A DNA stretch of 7,096 nucleotides from Microcaldota archaeon (GCA_013330215.1 DUIS01000060.1:1-7096), one strand, 5' to 3'; counted from the stretch's first letter, positions 1 through 6,301 are shown. Notes: generated by a model from the letters alone, not told the origin. Program-made: numbers and translations.

Positions 1-365
1 TATATGGTGCCTATGGCGAACATGCCGGCAAAGGCTGTGTCCCCGCCGTATGCGCTGATGTATACGATTATGCCGAACATCAGCGCAGCAAGCAGGCTGA
101 TGAACACATACGGCTTTGATATGTAGAACATCGCAAGTATGGTTGCAAGAAGGCCTATGCATATGTCAAGAGACATTAGGTTGTAGTAATTCGCGCCTGC
201 GATGCCTACAAGCCCGTATATTATCGCTATGGTTATTATAGTTGCGACAAGCGGCAGGATGTTCATCACTTCCCGTTTCCGCACTGTGTACAGGAAATAG
301 AACGCGGTCACGAAAGCGGTGAGCAGCGTGAACAGCAGCGTATAAGTGCCTATTATATTCTGCAT
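1..365 (-). CDS. Polytopic membrane protein of unknown function, C-terminus cut off by the window edge
   Basis: An open frame starts at an ATG (363-365, minus strand) and stays open for 121 codons to the window edge, so only the N-terminal part is visible. It is strongly hydrophobic. Likely membrane segments lie at residues 5-27, 36-56, 65-82 and 84-105, with a short basic loop RKRE at 30-33. After the fourth segment comes a Gly-Gly-Asp stretch (GGDTAFAGM, about 107-115). The start lies 10 bp beyond the asnS stop in the same direction, with no obvious Shine-Dalgarno, so it is probably co-transcribed with asnS. I do not recognise the family. Asp next to small residues after a transmembrane helix occurs in several membrane enzyme families, including CTP-dependent polyprenol kinases, but the similarity is too short to name it. 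Uniform hydrophobicity and codon use like the neighbours support a real gene. Confidence 0.72.
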   Translation of the reverse strand, partial: MQNIIGTYTLLFTLLTAFVTAFYFLYTVRKREVMNILPLVATIITIAIIYGLVGIAGANYYNLMSLDICIGLLATILAMFYISKPYVFISLLAALMFGIIVYISAYGGDTAFAGMFAIGTI

Positions 366-375
366 TTGATTGCCA

Positions 376-1677
376 TTATGGGTAGATTCTGTTTATCATC
401 CTTGGGAACGGTATGGCGTCCCTTATGTGCTCGAGGTTCAGCATCCACTTTATCAGCCGCTCTGCGCCCAAGCCGAACCCTGAATGCGGAACCGATCCGT
501 ATTTCCTCAGGTCTATGTACCACTTGTAGTTCTCGAGGTTCAGGTTCATCTCCTTCATGCGCTGCACGAGCTCGTCCTCCTTCCATATACGCTCGCTCCC
601 GCCTATCAGTTCGCCGTGGCCCCTTGGCGCAAGCATGTCCGCGCATGCGACAGTCCCTCCGTCCTTGTTCACAGGCATGTAGAATGCCTTTATCTCCTTC
701 GGCCAGTTGTAGACGAATATCGGCTTCTCCTCTTCCTTGGTGAGCAGGTGCTCCTCCTCGACTCCGAAGTCGTCGGCCCACTTCTTGTCAGAGCCGAGTT
801 CGCCAAGCAATTGTATAGCCTTTTCGTATGTCATCTTCTTGAAGGGCGGCCTTATCTTGAGGAGCGTCTGCGGATCAACGTTAAGCTCCTTTAGTATGTC
901 ATCGTTGTTCTTTGCAAGCTTGTTCGCCACATAGCTCACCAGTTGCGCCTGCAGCCTCATGCTCATAGCGTTGTCGAAATATGCCATCTCGGGCTCAAGG
1001 TGCCAGTATTCGGCGAGGTGCTTAACGGTCCTGGACTTCTCGGCCCTGTAGGATGGCGCGAGCGTGTAAACCCTGTCAAGCGCGTAGACCATCGCCTCGG
1101 CGTAGAGCTGCGATGATTCGGTGAGGTAGACCTTCCTGTCGAAGTATTCGACCTCGAATAGGTTCGCGCCAGTCTCACCTCCAGATACCGTGAGAAGCGG
1201 CGGCGTTATCTCGTAGAACTTGTGCCTGTCAAGGAATTCCCTGAGGTAGCTGAACACGTAGGAGCGTGCCCTCATTATCATGCGCATGCGCTGGCTCCTA
1301 AGCCAGAGGTGCCTTACATCAAGTAGGAACTCCGCGCTCTGGTACTCCGTTATCGGGAACTGCTCACCGCTATGCAGCACGTTGAGCTCCTTGACGTCCA
1401 TCTCTATGCCGCCTGGGGCCCTCTCGTCCTTCCTCAGCGTGCCGCTGACTATCAGGCTCGATTCCAGGTAGGCCTTGTCGATCGCGTCCCATTCGCTTTG
1501 CTTGATCGTGCTCCTGTCTATTATGCACTGGAGGGTGCCTGTATGGTCGTGCACCACCGCGAATATCTTGCCTCCGCTGCTGCGCTTCCTGTATATCCAG
1601 CACTTTATGACAGCGCTCTGCTTCTTGCCGCTCTTCGCGTCGCTTATGCTTGATGCGCTCTTGTACATCTTCAACAT
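376..1677 (-). CDS. asnS: Asparaginyl-tRNA synthetase (class IIb)
   Basis: Charges tRNA-Asn with asparagine in the cytoplasm using ATP. From the ATG at 1675-1677 it is 433 residues, the usual size of archaeal AsnRS. An N-terminal OB-fold anticodon-binding domain covers about 20-105 (WIYRKRSSGGKIF near the start). The class II core follows: motif 1 around KFYEITPP (153-160), motif 2 from YRAEKSRT to EYWHLEPEM (210-231), and motif 3 FGLGAERL (401-408). AsnRS is preferred over the related AspRS because of NWPKEIKAFYM (324-334), the YGSVPHSGFGLG stretch (393-404) and the ending AIPFPR...RIYP. An upstream in-frame TTG (1717-1719) would add 14 residues. I prefer the ATG because it gives the family length and fits a TATA box at 1723-1730. 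It lies 46 bp after the DUF2070 gene and 10 bp before the left-edge membrane gene. The organism therefore charges tRNA-Asn directly, at least in part. Confidence 0.95.
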   Translation of the reverse strand: MLKMYKSASSISDAKSGKKQSAVIKCWIYRKRSSGGKIFAVVHDHTGTLQCIIDRSTIKQSEWDAIDKAYLESSLIVSGTLRKDERAPGGIEMDVKELNVLHSGEQFPITEYQSAEFLLDVRHLWLRSQRMRMIMRARSYVFSYLREFLDRHKFYEITPPLLTVSGGETGANLFEVEYFDRKVYLTESSQLYAEAMVYALDRVYTLAPSYRAEKSRTVKHLAEYWHLEPEMAYFDNAMSMRLQAQLVSYVANKLAKNNDDILKELNVDPQTLLKIRPPFKKMTYEKAIQLLGELGSDKKWADDFGVEEEHLLTKEEEKPIFVYNWPKEIKAFYMPVNKDGGTVACADMLAPRGHGELIGGSERIWKEDELVQRMKEMNLNLENYKWYIDLRKYGSVPHSGFGLGAERLIKWMLNLEHIRDAIPFPRMINRIYP

Positions 1678-1722
1678 GGTAACACTTTCAAATGCCTCAG
1701 TTAAATAGCTTCTGTTCAAAGC

Positions 1723-1730
1723 TTTATATT
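1723..1730 (-). promoter_or_regulatory. Possible TATA box for asnS
   Basis: The minus-strand octamer AATATAAA overlaps the stop codon of the DUF2070 gene. Archaeal TATA boxes are centred about 26 bp before the transcription start, which would put the start near 1700 and leave a leader of roughly 23 nt before the ATG at 1677. This would leave the TTG at 1719 untranscribed. An AT-rich match at a stop codon can arise by chance, so confidence is low. Confidence 0.35.
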
Positions 1731-3574
1731 ATCAGTATAACCCATGCGGCTATTATGAATCCAGCCGCAACTATTATCGGTACGAGCAGCCTCGTTATCC
1801 CGAATATGGAGTTCGCGGTTGCGATTATGTTCTCCATGGCGTTCTGGCCCCAGACCTTGAACTTCTTCATCTCGCCCTTTGCATGGTAGACGCTCACAGT
1901 CTCCACGTTCGAGAGCGCCTGCTCTATCGTCTCGTCCAGGACGTTGACAAGCTTCTGGTATTTGGTGTACCTTCCGAGCACGTTAGACGCATTGAACTCC
2001 AGCGAGTTCACGGCGTGAGTGTCGGTGGTGTAGAGCTCCGCGTCTATCCTGTACTTTTTCTTTACGTGCTCTACGAGCGCGTTCCTGAAGGTGGGGAGCG
2101 CGTTGTTCGCGTTGAACTGCATGATCATCCTGGAGTAGCCGTTGAACCTGAACACCGCGACATTGAGGTTGCCGTGCGCTATGTCCTCGGGGCAGCCCAG
2201 CCTGAAGTAGAGTTCCTTGCTCGCTATGCCCATCCGCACGCTCTTGCTCCTGTGCGCGGCGTTGCCTATGGACTTTATGGCCTTTATGTACTCCTTGGCG
2301 AAGGGCGAGTTGAATTTTATCCCATCAAGCTCCTCCTTCGGCGCGGTCTCGTACCTTGAGTTGTGTGCGTCAATAAGTATGGATGTGTCTAGCTTCGCAT
2401 CGAGCAGCTCCCTGAAGAGCACTGCGCTAGCGAGCGAGACGTCCTCGGTAACCTTAGGCGCCCGCGTCATTGTTACAAGGGAGACCTTCCCGAACGTCAG
2501 CGCGCTTATCTTCGCGTTTCCGTGCTCGCTTTCCAGGAAGCAGAATTGGGAGCCCCTCCTCAACGCTGGCTTGCAGTTCTTTACGCCGCCGTCCAGCGAG
2601 TCGCGTATGGCGTTGAACTGGTTGCTAGATATTGGGTTGTTGTCCATGTCCACCGCGCAGTGCATCACGAAGGTCGGCGCCTTGTACTTCGCCTCCGAGT
2701 ACCTCTCGAGCATATACGGGAAGTTGCTCCCGCCGAGTGTGCCGGATGGCCCGTAGTGTATGTCAGGGGCGAAGAATATCCCCTTTATCGCGCCTTTCTC
2801 GTTCCTGAAGAGGATGGTGTCGGTCCTTATGTCGGTGAGCGTGCCGAAGTTAAGGCCGAACGGCGTTGATATGTTTATGTCGAATAGCCAGTTCTGTATC
2901 ATCTGCGATACAGCGTCAAAGCTGTGGAAGCCATAGCTCTTCTTGTACGGCCTGTCCACTATGTATATTATCGCGTAGCTTATGATGAGGAATATGAAGA
3001 TCCCGGAATAGAGCTTGAGCAGCAGGATGTTGAATGGCGTGCTGAACGAGAATATGGATTTGCTCGACGGCACGTAGAGCAGTATGTTGAGCGTAGGCTG
3101 AACGAGCGCGAGGAGCACTGCCCTTTTCTTCTGCCCCATCACCACCTTGTTGGCGAAGAACCACCATCCGAATATGCTTGCGTCGCCCACGAGTATTATG
3201 ACGCTCGCCGAGGCGTAGTTGCTTGTTAGTATGTAGACAAGGCTCCCCAGGAGGACGAATATCGAGTATGATATGGTGCCTATTATGGATATGAAGAAGA
3301 TGTACTTCACGTCCACGTACCTCTTGAACGCCTTGACTATTATTATCGTGAGCAGCGTGGGCAGCATTATCGCAAGTATGCCAGTTACCGAGCCGTTCGC
3401 GATTATGTAGTAGAAGCCGGTGTCTATAGAATTGTGGTTTATGAGCGCGACAGAGGCGATGCCCATTATCATGCTCATGAGCAGCAGCATTACGAAAAGC
3501 ATGGGGGTGCCTGGCAGCCCTCTGGAGAATGGATTCAGGTCCTTCAGGAACTTGTCATACCCCTTTGAAGCCAT
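1724..3574 (-). CDS. DUF2070 family membrane protein with a large soluble domain
   Basis: A 616-residue protein matching the archaeal DUF2070 family; its biochemical function is not known to me. The N-terminal 205 residues contain about six or seven hydrophobic segments (roughly 24-46, 62-82, 91-117, 123-141, 152-168, 186-206). A soluble domain follows (about 215-580), and a final transmembrane helix (about 593-616) is preceded by a region that may be amphipathic. The soluble domain carries three conserved-looking polar motifs: DIHYGPSGTLGGSNFP (271-286), IDAHNSRYE (401-409) and TTDTHAVNS (516-524). The His/Asp pairs (D271/H273, D402/H404, D518/H520) suggest a metal-binding hydrolase-like site; that is inference. 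Start: ATG 3572-3574, 66 bp after the uppS stop, with only a weak GAGTG upstream. Its position between uppS and asnS suggests an envelope or lipid-linked role by context only. Confidence 0.88.
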   Translation of the reverse strand: MASKGYDKFLKDLNPFSRGLPGTPMLFVMLLLMSMIMGIASVALINHNSIDTGFYYIIANGSVTGILAIMLPTLLTIIIVKAFKRYVDVKYIFFISIIGTISYSIFVLLGSLVYILTSNYASASVIILVGDASIFGWWFFANKVVMGQKKRAVLLALVQPTLNILLYVPSSKSIFSFSTPFNILLLKLYSGIFIFLIISYAIIYIVDRPYKKSYGFHSFDAVSQMIQNWLFDINISTPFGLNFGTLTDIRTDTILFRNEKGAIKGIFFAPDIHYGPSGTLGGSNFPYMLERYSEAKYKAPTFVMHCAVDMDNNPISSNQFNAIRDSLDGGVKNCKPALRRGSQFCFLESEHGNAKISALTFGKVSLVTMTRAPKVTEDVSLASAVLFRELLDAKLDTSILIDAHNSRYETAPKEELDGIKFNSPFAKEYIKAIKSIGNAAHRSKSVRMGIASKELYFRLGCPEDIAHGNLNVAVFRFNGYSRMIMQFNANNALPTFRNALVEHVKKKYRIDAELYTTDTHAVNSLEFNASNVLGRYTKYQKLVNVLDETIEQALSNVETVSVYHAKGEMKKFKVWGQNAMENIIATANSIFGITRLLVPIIVAAGFIIAAWVILII

Positions 3575-3619
3575 ATGAACACTCTGGTAAGCCTAAAACG
3601 GTGCAATGGATGGCGGACT

Positions 3620-3635
3620 GGAACACCTTGGTTCC
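3620..3635. repeat. Short inverted repeat between uppS and the DUF2070 gene
   Basis: GGAAC (3620-3624) and GTTCC (3631-3635) are perfect complements around a 6-nt loop. It lies just past the uppS stop codon, in the 66-bp spacer, and could fold in the transcript. There is no T tract after it on the minus strand, so it does not look like a terminator. A 5-bp stem can easily occur by chance. Confidence 0.25.
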
Positions 3636-3640
3636 CACTC

Positions 3641-4372
3641 CTATCTCCCGAACCTCCTCTGCCTTTCGGAGAAGACGCGCAGTGCCTTCTCGAGATCCTT
3701 CTTCTCGAAATCAGGCCAGTATTTCTTGGCAAAATAGAGCTCGGAGTAGTCGGACTGCCAGGGCAGGAATCCGGAAAGCCGCTCCTCGCCAGACGTCCTT
3801 ATTATGTAGTCGACCTCTGGAAGCGCTGCGGTGCGCATCTTCTGCGCTATCAGGGCTGGCGTTATGCGCTCGCTCTTCCCGTTCAGCGCGTCGTTGTAAA
3901 GGCTCTTGAAGGCATGCATCAGGTCGTCCTTACCGCCATAGCCAACAAGAATGTTTATCGTGAACTCCTTGTATGTGTTGGTCTTTCTCTGCAGCGAGAG
4001 GAGCGCGCTCTTGACGCGCTTTGGAAGAAGGCTGAGATCACCTATTATCTTCACGTTTGCGCCGTTCACCCTCAGCGTCTCAAGGAGCTTCGGGTCACTT
4101 GCCCAGTGCACGAGAAGGCGATATATTATGTTTATCTCCGACCTGCCCCTGTTCTTCACATTCTCTGTCGAAAGCGCCCATACGGTGAGGGTGTTCACGC
4201 CGAAGCCCTTCGCCCATATGCCGAAGTTTATGAATTTGTCGACGCCCCTCTGGTAGCCCTTCAGCACGGTAAGCCTGTGCGAATTCGACCAGCGCCTGTT
4301 TCCGTCGGGTATGAGCGCCAGATGGCTTGGAACGTTCTGAAGCTTTTCTCCGGTTCTTCCCTTCATTAACAT
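3641..4372 (-). CDS. uppS: cis-Prenyltransferase (undecaprenyl/polyprenyl diphosphate synthase family)
   Basis: Condenses isopentenyl diphosphate units in cis onto an allylic primer to make long polyprenyl diphosphate, the precursor of the lipid carrier for glycan assembly at the membrane. In numbering from the upstream ATG at 4420, the catalytic Asp and surrounding motif are HLALIPDGNRRW (33-44), the second motif is TVWALSTEN (79-87), and the diphosphate-binding signature runs from IIRTSGE to FLPWQ and SELYF (206-230). The RTSGE/RLSGF/PWQ form is the archaeal/eukaryotic style. Length is 243 residues from the ATG at 4372, or 259 from 4420. I give 4372 because AAGGTG lies just before it and the TATA box at 4428-4435 predicts transcription starting inside the longer N-terminus. 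However, the extra residues (including YDQFYKVY) could be the usual N-terminal helix, so 4420 remains possible. The usual GHxxG motif reads GYQRG. First gene of the leftward block. Confidence 0.93.
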   Translation of the reverse strand: MLMKGRTGEKLQNVPSHLALIPDGNRRWSNSHRLTVLKGYQRGVDKFINFGIWAKGFGVNTLTVWALSTENVKNRGRSEINIIYRLLVHWASDPKLLETLRVNGANVKIIGDLSLLPKRVKSALLSLQRKTNTYKEFTINILVGYGGKDDLMHAFKSLYNDALNGKSERITPALIAQKMRTAALPEVDYIIRTSGEERLSGFLPWQSDYSELYFAKKYWPDFEKKDLEKALRVFSERQRRFGR

Positions 4373-4374
4373 AT

Positions 4375-4381
4375 ACACCTT
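4375..4381 (-). promoter_or_regulatory. Ribosome binding site that bears on the uppS start
   Basis: On the minus strand AAGGTG ends 3 nt before the ATG at 4372 and 9 nt before a second ATG at 4366. It matches the archaeal anti-Shine-Dalgarno core. The spacing suits the 4366 start better and 4372 acceptably. No comparable site precedes the ATG at 4420. Confidence 0.45.
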
Positions 4382-4427
4382 ATAGAATTGGTCGTAACTA
4401 AGATTATTAATTATTAACATGAATGGC

Positions 4428-4435
4428 TTTAAATA
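4428..4435 (-). promoter_or_regulatory. TATA box for uppS and the leftward block
   Basis: The minus strand reads TATTTAAA, preceded by A/T-rich sequence that could serve as a BRE. It is the only convincing TATA-like element in the 135-bp gap on this strand. Its centre predicts transcription starting near 4405, between the two candidate uppS start codons. Confidence 0.5.
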
Positions 4436-4451
4436 CTTATTGTAGTTCGTG

Positions 4452-4490
4452 GTCCTCGTTTGCGCCTTTCCCCATGAATCCGTCGAGGAT
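4452..4490. repeat. Inverted repeat between the two divergent promoters
   Basis: TCCTCG (4453-4458) is complementary to CGAGGA (4484-4489), with one more possible G-T pair outside, around a 25-nt interior. It lies between the leftward TATA box at 4428-4435 and the rightward one at 4531-4538, so it would be upstream of both transcription units. It could be a dyad for a regulator or mere chance. The rest of the 4421-4555 gap shows no gene or RNA that I can recognise. Confidence 0.25.
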
Positions 4491-4530
4491 TAATAGGCAA
4501 AAATGGCAAGGGCATGCATCAACGCAATTC

Positions 4531-4538
4531 TATTAAAG
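4531..4538 (+). promoter_or_regulatory. TATA box for the small rightward gene
   Basis: TATTAAAG lies 18 bp before the ATG at 4556 and 30 bp before the in-frame ATG at 4568. The predicted transcription start is near 4560, so the mRNA would be leaderless or have a very short leader. A 7-bp direct repeat, TGCATCA, flanks it at 4515-4521 and 4543-4549. Confidence 0.45.
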
Positions 4539-4555
4539 GTATTGCATCATAATGT

Positions 4556-4930
4556 ATGCGTGATAGAATGAAAAGGATAATGGTAGGGCCGCCGGTTCCC
4601 TCGGTGTGCATGCTGCGCCCTCCAGTTTACAATATAGAGCTGAATAATGGAAGGAGTGCTGTTTTGGAAGTCAGGGATGCAACCGATCATGAGAAAGAGG
4701 ACTATGGGAGGGCAACAGGCGGAATTAATGGGAAGTTGCACATCCTCAGCATAACGGAATACAGGCATGGGCTTAACGTAAGGGATCTTTGCTGCCTAAA
4801 CCCGAATCGCGTGATGACTATCGATTTGACAGAGGGCCAGGATTTAAGAAGCCGCATAGAGGAGGAGGTAAACAGGCGATACAACCGCGATGGCTTGCTT
4901 GGAAGGGTGCGGTCATTTTTGCGCGGCTGA
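4556..4930 (+). CDS. Unrecognised small basic protein (124 residues)
   Basis: I do not recognise a family. The protein has no signal peptide or membrane segment and should be cytoplasmic. The N-terminus has a proline-rich stretch (VGPPVPSVCMLRPP, about 10-23). The middle looks like mixed strands (YNIELNNGRSAVLEVRDA, then GKLHILSITEYRHGLNVRDL) and contains a Cys-Cys pair. The C-terminus, after about residue 92, is a charged helical region (RSRIEEEVNRRYNRD) ending in a basic, amphipathic GLLGRVRSFLRG. A second in-frame ATG at 4568 has GTGAT just upstream (4560-4564) and may be the true start, giving 120 residues. It stands alone on an apparent TATA box and ends 76 bp before rfcL in the same direction. 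The codon and base mix looks slightly less GC-rich than rfcL by eye. The case for a real gene rests on the long open frame, the promoter and the absence of any overlapping gene. Confidence 0.68.
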   Translation: MRDRMKRIMVGPPVPSVCMLRPPVYNIELNNGRSAVLEVRDATDHEKEDYGRATGGINGKLHILSITEYRHGLNVRDLCCLNPNRVMTIDLTEGQDLRSRIEEEVNRRYNRDGLLGRVRSFLRG

Positions 4931-4997
4931 ATAGTTTAAGCCCGGATTTTGCCGAAAATGGGGCAAGCAATAAAATATCTTGGCTTCGTTATATATT

Positions 4998-5002
4998 GGT
5001 GG
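4998..5002 (+). promoter_or_regulatory. Ribosome binding site that decides the rfcL start
   Basis: GGTGG ends 4 nt before a TTG at 5007-5009, in frame with the RfcL protein. The more upstream in-frame TTG (4980) has no such site and would add nine residues unlike any RfcL N-terminus I know. A TTTAAG at 4935-4940 could be the matching TATA element, giving a leader of about 43 nt that includes this site. TAAAATAT at 4971-4978 is an alternative but would leave almost no leader. Confidence 0.5.
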
Positions 5003-5006
5003 TTTC

Positions 5007-6254
5007 TTGGCAGCCCTGGACTATGACCTCTACTCCGTGGATTCGCTTGACGGCGTGCTGGGAAACGAGCACCAGATAGCAAAGCTCAGGAGCTTCGCAA
5101 GTGCGATAAACAAAGGTAGGGCGTGCACCCCGCTGCTCATATATGGACCCACAGGCACTGGGAAGAGCCTCTCCGCAAGCCTGCTCGCAAAGGAGAACGG
5201 ATGGAACATGGTTGAGCTGAACGCGAGCGACTACAGGGACAGGGAAACTATCGAGAGCAGGATGCTATCCGCGGCGACGTCAAGGTCACTTTTCGGCAAC
5301 AGGAACCTTATACTCCTTGACGAGATAGACGAGACAGCCTCGGGATTCGACAAGGGCGCGGCCCCTGCGATAAACAGCCTTATAACAAAATCGAAGAGCC
5401 CGATAATATTCATAGCGAACGACATGTGGGACCAGAGCATATCATTCCTGAGGGGAAAGGCCGAGCCCGTCGAATTCAAGCGGCTTGCGCCGGATACCGT
5501 GCAAAGGATACTCTTCAGGATCGTTGATAGATTCAAACTCGGCACTGGCAAGGAGATCGTAGACATGATAGCCAACAGGGCTAATGGCGATGCGCGCAGC
5601 GCGATAAACGACCTTTCTGTTCTCATAGGCGCGGAGGCGAACGAGGAAGCGACAGAGGTGATAGGCCTCCGCGACAGGAAGAGTGACATATTCCACGCGC
5701 TTGACAGGATATTCCTCACCAATACGATAGCCGCGCCGCTCAGGGCGGTTACGGGCACAGACGTTACGAACGACATGCTCATCAAGTGGCTTGACGAGAA
5801 CATACCGAAGAGGTACACGAACAGCGAGGACATGTGCGCGGCGTTCGATTCGCTTGCTAGCGCCTCAACCTTCGCGGCAAGGGCGCAGCGCTCCCAGTAT
5901 TACACATACTGGAGGTACATGAACGTGCTAATGTCGAGCGGCGTCGCGCTCTCAAAAAGGCATCTCCCCGAGTCAAGGGCGGCCTACTCCTTCCCGAGGG
6001 CGATAAAGGAGCTCAGCGGCTCGAAGGCGTCTAGGGGGCAGGCCAGGCAGATTGCGGCGAAGCTGCAGCGCGTATTCCATTCCAGCGCCTCGGACATAAT
6101 AAGGGGCGAGATGCGCATGCTCTCGCGGATAACAGCGAAGGCGATATCAGACAAGGAATGCACCAAGGAAGAGGCTGTGGAGGAGCTGGGCAAGACATAC
6201 ACGCTTGACGAAAAGGAGGTTGACTACATGCTGGGCATGGCAGCGCTTAATTAG
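5007..6254 (+). CDS. rfcL: Replication factor C large subunit (clamp loader), divergent
   Basis: AAA+ ATPase that with RFC small subunits opens the PCNA ring and loads it at primer-template junctions. It has 415 residues from TTG 5007. Visible: VLGNE (18-22), Walker A GPTGTGKS (47-54), ELNASDYRDRETI (70-82), the RFC box of this family, Walker B LILLDEID (101-108), sensor 1 PIIFIAND, the FKRL box, and sensor 2 NGDARSAIND. A C-terminal helical collar follows. NASD directly before the Walker B region and the DEID form favour the large over the small subunit, which has an SRC arginine-finger motif that I do not see here. Oddities: the usual N-terminal EKYRP box reads DLYSVDS, the second Pro of GPPGTGKT is Thr, and the protein stops at YMLGMAALN without the charged tail and PCNA-binding PIP box often found at the RfcL C-terminus. 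The start is supported by a GGTGG ribosome site. Confidence 0.92.
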   Translation: MAALDYDLYSVDSLDGVLGNEHQIAKLRSFASAINKGRACTPLLIYGPTGTGKSLSASLLAKENGWNMVELNASDYRDRETIESRMLSAATSRSLFGNRNLILLDEIDETASGFDKGAAPAINSLITKSKSPIIFIANDMWDQSISFLRGKAEPVEFKRLAPDTVQRILFRIVDRFKLGTGKEIVDMIANRANGDARSAINDLSVLIGAEANEEATEVIGLRDRKSDIFHALDRIFLTNTIAAPLRAVTGTDVTNDMLIKWLDENIPKRYTNSEDMCAAFDSLASASTFAARAQRSQYYTYWRYMNVLMSSGVALSKRHLPESRAAYSFPRAIKELSGSKASRGQARQIAAKLQRVFHSSASDIIRGEMRMLSRITAKAISDKECTKEEAVEELGKTYTLDEKEVDYMLGMAALN

Positions 6255-6269
6255 GGCTTGGGGATAAAC

Positions 6270-6277
6270 TTTTATTT
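6270..6277 (+). promoter_or_regulatory. TATA box for the pilin-like gene
   Basis: TTTTATTT lies in the 47-bp gap after rfcL, preceded by GGATAAAC as a possible BRE. Its centre is 28 bp before the ATG at 6302, the spacing expected for leaderless transcription beginning at or next to that ATG. This argues against the upstream GTG at 6284 as the start and suggests expression independent of rfcL. Confidence 0.5.
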
Positions 6278-6301
6278 GCATACGTGGTTTATATTGATGC
6301 T

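Noticed and set aside
353..781. 142-residue minus-strand frame overlapping the end of asnS
   Set aside because: It lies out of frame within the conserved class II motif 3 region of asnS and is very Arg-rich and low in hydrophobic residues.
376..1677. Aspartyl-tRNA synthetase as the identity of this gene
   Set aside because: The EIKAFYM and YGSVPHSGFGLG segments and the FPR...RIYP ending are the AsnRS forms; AspRS would show IRPFY and a different C-terminus.
1883..2869. Several plus-strand open frames across the DUF2070 gene
   Set aside because: Their composition is that of antisense frames, and they overlap one another and a 616-residue family match.
3575..4369. 264-residue plus-strand open frame over uppS
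   Set aside because: It is the antisense shadow of a cis-prenyltransferase whose catalytic motifs are all present on the other strand; its Tyr/Val/Arg-rich composition comes from reverse-complemented codons.
4421..4555. A small RNA gene or C/D-box RNA in the divergent gap
   Set aside because: Only imperfect C-box-like strings are present, with no paired D box, no tRNA fold and no convincing long stem.
5231..5833. 200-residue open frame on the minus strand inside rfcL
   Set aside because: It is fully antisense to a clear AAA+ protein, is Ser/Leu-rich in the way antisense frames are, and has no recognisable motif or promoter.
6284..6301. GTG at 6284 as the start of the pilin-like gene
   Set aside because: The TATA box at 6270-6277 is too close to it, and the ATG at 6302 gives a typical short basic class III leader.
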